Of a DNA stretch of 45,062 bases, positions 40,974 through 45,062 are shown piece after piece. Source of the DNA: Ignavibacteria bacterium UBA2333 (GTDB taxonomy: Bacteria; Bacteroidota; Ignavibacteria; Kapaibacteriales; Kapaibacteriaceae); contig DDUR01000042.1 in NCBI GenBank assembly GCA_002344895.1, positions 1 through 45,062 on the forward strand, in the 5' to 3' direction. The notes beneath the pieces were generated by a model. It was not told the origin of the DNA. It saw nothing but the letters and a program-made list of their open reading frames with translations, and did not search any database. A program made the position numbers and the translations under genes. Position 1 is the stretch's first letter, and every line of letters starts with the position of its first letter.

Positions 40974-43055
40974 ATGAAGCCCCTTTTGCCCCTTTCCCAG
41001 CGTCGGATCACGACGGTACTCACGTTGCTCCTGTTTTTGACAGTTTTTGTCGAAAGGGGCAAGGGGGCATTGTTGCGTGAACAGGAACTTGAAGCCGGTT
41101 TTCCGCCTACTCCTGTCTTTCAATCCGCCATGAAACAGGTGATCGTCCGTGGTCTACAGCCTGGTGCATCGGCATTTGCGGTTGATGAAGCACCATCGGC
41201 ACCATTTAGACTTGTAAATGGGAACGGGATCACAATTACAAACGGCGAAGCTCGCCTGGAAGTAAGCTTTCTGTCGCAACAAGCGGGCAGGTACACAGAT
41301 ACGATCATTCTGCGTCGTCGGCCAGCATTGCCGCAGAATAACGACGAAGTCAAGATCGTTCTGACAGCGGAGGCGTTTGTTCCCGTACGTCGTACAACAC
41401 TAAACTTTGGTCGTATTGCCACTGGCGATACGTCCCGGAGAGTTGTTGTTGTTCGTGAGGACATCGTCCGCGACTTTTTGTGGACGGTATCGGATCGTGT
41501 TACAGCACCGTTCTTTGTTGTTAACCGAATACCAGCACCCGTTGCCGACACCTTTGGATTTATGGTGCACTTCCGTCCAATCGTTGGCGGCGAGTATGTG
41601 GATTCGGCCGTATTTGTTCGGTATGATAAAGACGATGCACAACGTGTGAATCCGATTGACACGCTGGTGGCGCGCCTGGTGGGCATTGCCGTAGATCTTG
41701 ACAAGTCAATACAAACAGACTTTGGCCCTGTTCTTACGGGTGATGTTCGCACTGTACGACTTGGAGCGGAGTTGATCGGTGGTATCAAACCAACGTACGT
41801 CATCAAGCAACAACCAGAGTCTGAAGTCTTTACCGTTCCCGATAAACCAACGGTTGAGCGAGATTCCATCATCGTGTCAGTGAAAGCATCACCGTTACGT
41901 GAAGGAAGGTTTTCTGACAGGGTCATTTACGAACGTCGATCACCAGATAATCGGCCGATTGACGATGTGACGATTGATATGACGGTAACGGCGGTTGGAA
42001 TGCCGCAGGTAGAGACCATCATACTTGATCAAGTTGCCGTTGGTACTCCACAAATAAAGGATGTTACCATCGATCTTGGAGCAGATCTGTATGGTGAAGG
42101 TTTTCGATATCGTATCGTGACCGTTGAACAGGGGCTAGCATCGTTAACGCTAACATTACCACAGGCAGGTACAATCTCGCGTGATCGACGAATTGGCATA
42201 CGAGCTCGTGGTGAGTCAACAACGTTTCAAACTGGTGTCAGACAGAAGTTTCTGCTGATTCGAACAACGTTAGGTGGAGTTGATGTTGACAGCACAGAGA
42301 TAGTTGTCAGCACGACTATGCGTCCACGACCAGTTGCCATACGATTTGGTGTTGTACCAGAGCGACGCGAAGTGCGTATCGGTGATACCGTACGTGTTTC
42401 AGTTCGTGCATTCACCGATGGTGTGATTGATATCCCCGTGAGATTCTCAGAAGCCCAGTGCTCCATTGCCTATAACAGTTCCGTTGTTGTGGCCTCGGAG
42501 GTGAGTGGAACTGAGTTAACGAGGACGGTGATGAACGATCGCGCTGTTGTCGTCCTAACATCCGATGGAACGATATCGGAAAGTGGTGCCGAAGTCGCTG
42601 CGTTCTCGGCTGTTGCCGTGATGGGTAACGATGTACGAACACCCCTCGATCTGCTAAACGTTACAGCGCAATTCACGGATGACGTAACGGGACGGGATCT
42701 GGACTCAGGAGAGATTGTTTTGACAAACGTCTGGCAATATCCAGATGGTCGTATTCGACTCGTGAACAGTAATCAGGGGCCGCTTGAACTTTCCGTGAGT
42801 CCGAATCCACTTGAAACGACAACAACCATTTCCATTGGGAATGTGCCGCAGGGTAAGGGGATTCTCCAGATTGTCTCACCTGAAGGTGTTGTTCTTGCCG
42901 ACTATTCAGCCGAAGTACGTGATGGAGCAACGACGGTGTCGGTGTCAAAGAGCGCAATTGACGGCCTGACAGCAGGAACCTACATTGTCCGTCTAGCAGC
43001 TGAAACGGAAACGGGAATCGTAAACTCCGTTGTACGCCTTCTCGTCGTTCGGTAG
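40974..43055 (+). CDS. T9SS-exported protein with ASH-like and cohesin-like domains
   Basis: A 693-residue protein with a signal peptide (MKPLLPLSQRRITTVLTLLLFLTVF). Several Ig-like beta modules of the ASH/MSP kind follow: LNFGRIATGDTSRRVVV (about 142), TDFGPVLTGDVRTVRLG (about 243) and ILDQVAVGTPQIKDVTIDLG (about 345). A cohesin-like segment comes next (VRIGDTVRVSVRAF ... CSIAYNSSVVVASEV ... AVVVLTSDG, about 460-590), then a T9SS tail (VSPNPLETTTTISI ... GLTAGTYIVRLAAE ... LLVVR). It lies 38 bp after ftsI on the same strand. Inverted copies of the dispersed GCCCC motif flank the signal-peptide codons. Probably a structural or adhesive surface protein. Confidence 0.82.
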   Translation: MKPLLPLSQRRITTVLTLLLFLTVFVERGKGALLREQELEAGFPPTPVFQSAMKQVIVRGLQPGASAFAVDEAPSAPFRLVNGNGITITNGEARLEVSFLSQQAGRYTDTIILRRRPALPQNNDEVKIVLTAEAFVPVRRTTLNFGRIATGDTSRRVVVVREDIVRDFLWTVSDRVTAPFFVVNRIPAPVADTFGFMVHFRPIVGGEYVDSAVFVRYDKDDAQRVNPIDTLVARLVGIAVDLDKSIQTDFGPVLTGDVRTVRLGAELIGGIKPTYVIKQQPESEVFTVPDKPTVERDSIIVSVKASPLREGRFSDRVIYERRSPDNRPIDDVTIDMTVTAVGMPQVETIILDQVAVGTPQIKDVTIDLGADLYGEGFRYRIVTVEQGLASLTLTLPQAGTISRDRRIGIRARGESTTFQTGVRQKFLLIRTTLGGVDVDSTEIVVSTTMRPRPVAIRFGVVPERREVRIGDTVRVSVRAFTDGVIDIPVRFSEAQCSIAYNSSVVVASEVSGTELTRTVMNDRAVVVLTSDGTISESGAEVAAFSAVAVMGNDVRTPLDLLNVTAQFTDDVTGRDLDSGEIVLTNVWQYPDGRIRLVNSNQGPLELSVSPNPLETTTTISIGNVPQGKGILQIVSPEGVVLADYSAEVRDGATTVSVSKSAIDGLTAGTYIVRLAAETETGIVNSVVRLLVVR
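40979..41068 (+). promoter_or_regulatory. Inverted repeat folding over start and signal-peptide codons
   Basis: GCCCCTTTTGCCCCTTTC (40979-40996) is almost the exact reverse complement of GAAAGGGGCAAGGGGGC (41052-41068); they differ by a one-base indel and one substitution. In mRNA this gives a ~17-bp GC-rich stem with a 55-nt loop, starting 2 nt after the ATG. It should impede initiation or early elongation. Both arms are also copies of the dispersed GGGGC motif. Confidence 0.65.
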
Positions 43056-43059
43056 CGTC

Positions 43060-43067
43060 TATCTTTG
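43060..43067 (+). promoter_or_regulatory. -7 element TATCTTTG before the OmpA-like gene
   Basis: An exact TAnnTTTG match, located in the 15-bp gap after the previous stop and only 3 nt before the GTG start. Spacing is identical to guaA. Predicts a leaderless mRNA beginning with GTG. Confidence 0.65.
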
Positions 43068-43070
43068 CGC

Positions 43071-45026
43071 GTGGTCCGCGTACTCGCCCTCACTCTGTTT
43101 GTTCTCATAACGTCAGCCCTGCGGGCTCAGGACGTACGTTTAGGCGTTGACCTTGGTGCTGACGTCGTCTTCCCTTCGGCCGACTTTATCACGCTTCCTG
43201 GAATCGCAATCCCGGACGGTGCCACGTCGTTTGGGTCAACAACCTCCACAGCCGTCGGTGTGCGACTCGGCCTTTCTGCGGATGTCCCGTTGTTTGCCCT
43301 TCAGGGAAAATCGGTTCGCGGTGGACTCCGACTCAACGTCACCTCCGTATCACCTGCATTTTCGGCTGCTGAGACAGCACCCATAGCACGGGGTGACACG
43401 GTGTATCGTGCTACAATTGGTCACACGGTTGACATGACGATGACGGCCGTGGTGATTGAACCATTTCTGAGTTATCCAGTTCTCGACTGGCTAAACGTTG
43501 GACTCGGTGTTCAACTTTCATCTGTCTCAGGTTCTGCATTTACTCAAACACAACAGTTTACGGATCCGCCTGGTCTACCCTTTGTTGATGGCAGTATTGT
43601 ACAACAAACAGCGTCGGGTGCTATCAGTGGATTTTCGCCCCTTTCGCCCCTTGTCAATCTCAGAGCTGAAGGTAAGATTCCCTTCCGCCCAGTGCAAGGA
43701 ATATCATTTGCACCGTGGGTACAGATTGTATTGCCACTCGCATCACAGCATTCAACTGCGTCGTTGACATTGCCATCACTTGGTTTCGGTGTTGGCATTC
43801 GGTATGACCTTGGTGGTGCGACATCGCAACCGGAACCGATGGAATTGCCAAGGTTTCGTGATACCATCTACGTTCGAGATACCGTTGTTGTGCTCAGCTC
43901 AACTGTGCGCACCGCAACAACAGCACGAACAAGCGTATACGTTGATAGTATTGTCAGCAGAGACAGTATACGGTATCGTGTAACCGAATCCTTCCGCACA
44001 GTTGTCCCAAAACCACCTAGTGTATTACATGCAAGTGTTCACGTAGACATTATCGACGACAACGACGAAACGGCGGCCGAGGCCTATCTGCGTGTACGCC
44101 GAATCCGTCGGACACGAGTTGCGAGTGTTGCGCCTGCGATACTGTTTGATGGAGATTCCGTGGGAATCCCTCAGCGATATGTACAGTCTGGTAAGGGGCA
44201 AAGGGGCTGGACTGCAGATGATGCTCTCTTGGACACAGCAACTCATTGGCACTATCGAGTACTCGATATTCTCGGTTCGAGAATGGCCGCACAAAACGGT
44301 GTGAATGTCACGCTGGCCTCGTACGACGATGGAACCGAAGAGGGGAAACTTCGTGCACGCCGAAGGGCAGATGCTGTACGGAACTACTTTAAAAAAGTGT
44401 GGAATATTGCCCTACAGCGTATGACGATTGACATTCGTCCTGGTCAAGCAGCTCAACCTGGTATTGTTGTTGTGGAGGACGAAAGTCGGCGTGTTCTCGG
44501 ACCGCTTCGTGCCACCGACTATATCGTTGAAACCTCGTTACCACGGATTCGTGTTACGCCGAAGATTGTGAGTGATGCTGCGATCTATCGTCTTGGTCTA
44601 CGTTTGTTGCAGCGTGGCCGCGTTGTACGAGTTATTGATAGTGTTACTCAAACGGTACCACCATTCGTTGATGTTGACATGAGTGACGGATTCGACGTGT
44701 CGACTGCTATAACCGATCCCGTCCTCGTCGAACTCACGGCTGAGAATGTAGAAGGAGCTTCTACTCGAAGCGAGCCAGCTCGAATAATCTTCAAGACCCG
44801 TACAACGGGTGACATTGCGAACCTGCCATCGGTACTACGTACAGATGCCCTCTCACTTGTAACGTACACGTTCCTCGAAACACCTGATGATGAATTAGGA
44901 ATATCAACACTCACTGTACCAACATCGATTGATGCAGCAAATGTTCTGTGGGTCAATAGGGGTCTTCACGATGCTGAACGACCACTATATACTAAGGGAA
45001 GAGTGTTGAGAGAAGAGAGGAAGTGA
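43071..45026 (+). CDS. Outer-membrane barrel protein with OmpA-like C-terminal region
   Basis: A 651-residue protein. The GTG at 43071 is preferred over a TTG at 43065 because the TTG belongs to the promoter element. It begins a signal peptide (VRVLALTLFVLITSALRAQ). Residues about 20-240 look like an eight-strand barrel (VRLGVDLGADVVFP, VGVRLGLSADVPLF, WLNVGLGVQLSSVSG, LGFGVGIRYDLGG). A periplasmic part carries an OmpA-like peptidoglycan-binding pattern near 405-460 (VLDILGSRMAAQNGVNVTL, EEGKLRARRRADAVRNYF, IALQRMTIDIR). OmpA-like proteins tie the outer membrane to peptidoglycan. A further ~150 residues with Ig-like strands (LVELTAENVEGAST) follow, so the OmpA region is internal rather than terminal. 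Confidence 0.72.
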   Translation: MVRVLALTLFVLITSALRAQDVRLGVDLGADVVFPSADFITLPGIAIPDGATSFGSTTSTAVGVRLGLSADVPLFALQGKSVRGGLRLNVTSVSPAFSAAETAPIARGDTVYRATIGHTVDMTMTAVVIEPFLSYPVLDWLNVGLGVQLSSVSGSAFTQTQQFTDPPGLPFVDGSIVQQTASGAISGFSPLSPLVNLRAEGKIPFRPVQGISFAPWVQIVLPLASQHSTASLTLPSLGFGVGIRYDLGGATSQPEPMELPRFRDTIYVRDTVVVLSSTVRTATTARTSVYVDSIVSRDSIRYRVTESFRTVVPKPPSVLHASVHVDIIDDNDETAAEAYLRVRRIRRTRVASVAPAILFDGDSVGIPQRYVQSGKGQRGWTADDALLDTATHWHYRVLDILGSRMAAQNGVNVTLASYDDGTEEGKLRARRRADAVRNYFKKVWNIALQRMTIDIRPGQAAQPGIVVVEDESRRVLGPLRATDYIVETSLPRIRVTPKIVSDAAIYRLGLRLLQRGRVVRVIDSVTQTVPPFVDVDMSDGFDVSTAITDPVLVELTAENVEGASTRSEPARIIFKTRTTGDIANLPSVLRTDALSLVTYTFLETPDDELGISTLTVPTSIDAANVLWVNRGLHDAERPLYTKGRVLREERK

Positions 45027-45029
45027 GAA

Positions 45030-45062
45030 GATGGGGTTAAAGGTGGGGTTAAAGGTGGGGTT
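45030..45062. repeat. G-rich 12-bp tandem repeat at the window edge
   Basis: Units gatggggttaaa, ggtggggttaaa and ggtggggtt (cut by the window end) form a direct array with a 12-bp period beginning 3 bp after the last stop codon. The core GGTGGGG is shared, on the opposite strand, with the array at the start of the window. The true length is unknown. Confidence 0.8.

Noticed and set aside
41120..41926. 268-codon antisense open frame in the gene at 40974
   Set aside because: Ser/Thr/Arg-rich, no motif, and the sense frame has clear domain structure and a sorting tail.
1..45062. tRNA, rRNA, insertion sequence or phage genes
   Set aside because: None could be recognised by eye. All gene-sized spaces are explained by protein genes, and intergenic gaps are short. 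A tRNAscan or Rfam search would be decisive.
45030..45062. G-quadruplex
   Set aside because: Only three GGGG runs are inside the window and the array is truncated, so a four-run quadruplex cannot be shown.

Overview
The window looks like a chromosome segment from a Bacteroidota/Chlorobi-lineage (FCB group) bacterium. My best guess is the Kapabacteria/Ignavibacteria side, but no rRNA gene is present to confirm this. Three signals support it. First, six secreted proteins end in a type IX secretion (T9SS) C-terminal sorting domain (final residues VIVR, VIR, VVR). Second, promoter -7 elements follow the Bacteroidetes rule TAnnTTTG, here nearly always TAnCTTTGC. Third, there is a fused alpha-beta 2-oxoacid dehydrogenase E1. 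Base composition is near 50% GC by eye. I see no rRNA, tRNA, CRISPR array, transposase, integrase or phage gene. No gene-free stretch exceeds 300 bp; the longest are 4801-5038 and 33614-33847.

Layout. 47-4800: gatB, ilvE and a fused branched-chain 2-oxoacid dehydrogenase E1, ending in a strong terminator. 5039-5743: an anchored TPR protein. 5850-20393: a surface-protein block of five exported proteins. These are a 2355-residue Pmp-like beta-helix giant, a dockerin-like/cohesin-like protein, a small cohesin-like protein, a 1051-residue cohesin-like protein and a small T9SS protein. 20390-26823: envelope glycosylation genes (polyprenyl-phosphate-type GT2, GT9, a second GT2 on the minus strand, a methyltransferase, GT4) with an outer-membrane barrel protein, then a 60-residue membrane protein and another barrel protein up to 28296. 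28359-29234 (minus): MutY-type glycosylase. 29309-33613: cytidine deaminase, MFS transporter, guaA, a membrane protein and a DJ-1/PfpI protein. 33656-33782: an array of 10-bp tandem repeats. 33848-36265: an IgGFc-binding-like T9SS protein. 36289-40935: metG-ftsL-ftsI. 40974-45026: a T9SS protein with ASH-like and cohesin-like modules, and a barrel/OmpA-like protein.

How the genes may fit together. The exported proteins carry T9SS tails, and several carry cohesin-like folds; one also has a split dockerin-like calcium motif. This suggests a modular cell-surface assembly. In T9SS bacteria studied so far, cargo is attached to an anionic LPS, so the adjacent glycosyltransferases plausibly build the anchoring or decorating glycan. 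That link is inferred from position only.

Regulatory layer. Housekeeping genes (gatB, guaA, mutY, the OmpA-like gene, probably metG) have the -7 element 3-4 nt before the start codon and no Shine-Dalgarno, as expected for leaderless mRNAs. Genes inside operons mostly have a clear Shine-Dalgarno or ATGA/GTGA stop-start overlaps. Two T9SS-block genes carry strong inverted repeats over their signal-peptide codons. A dispersed GGGGC(A/T)AAAGGGGC-like motif recurs about 15 times between 20 and 45 kb, in several reading frames and both orientations, and none of the gene calls explains it.
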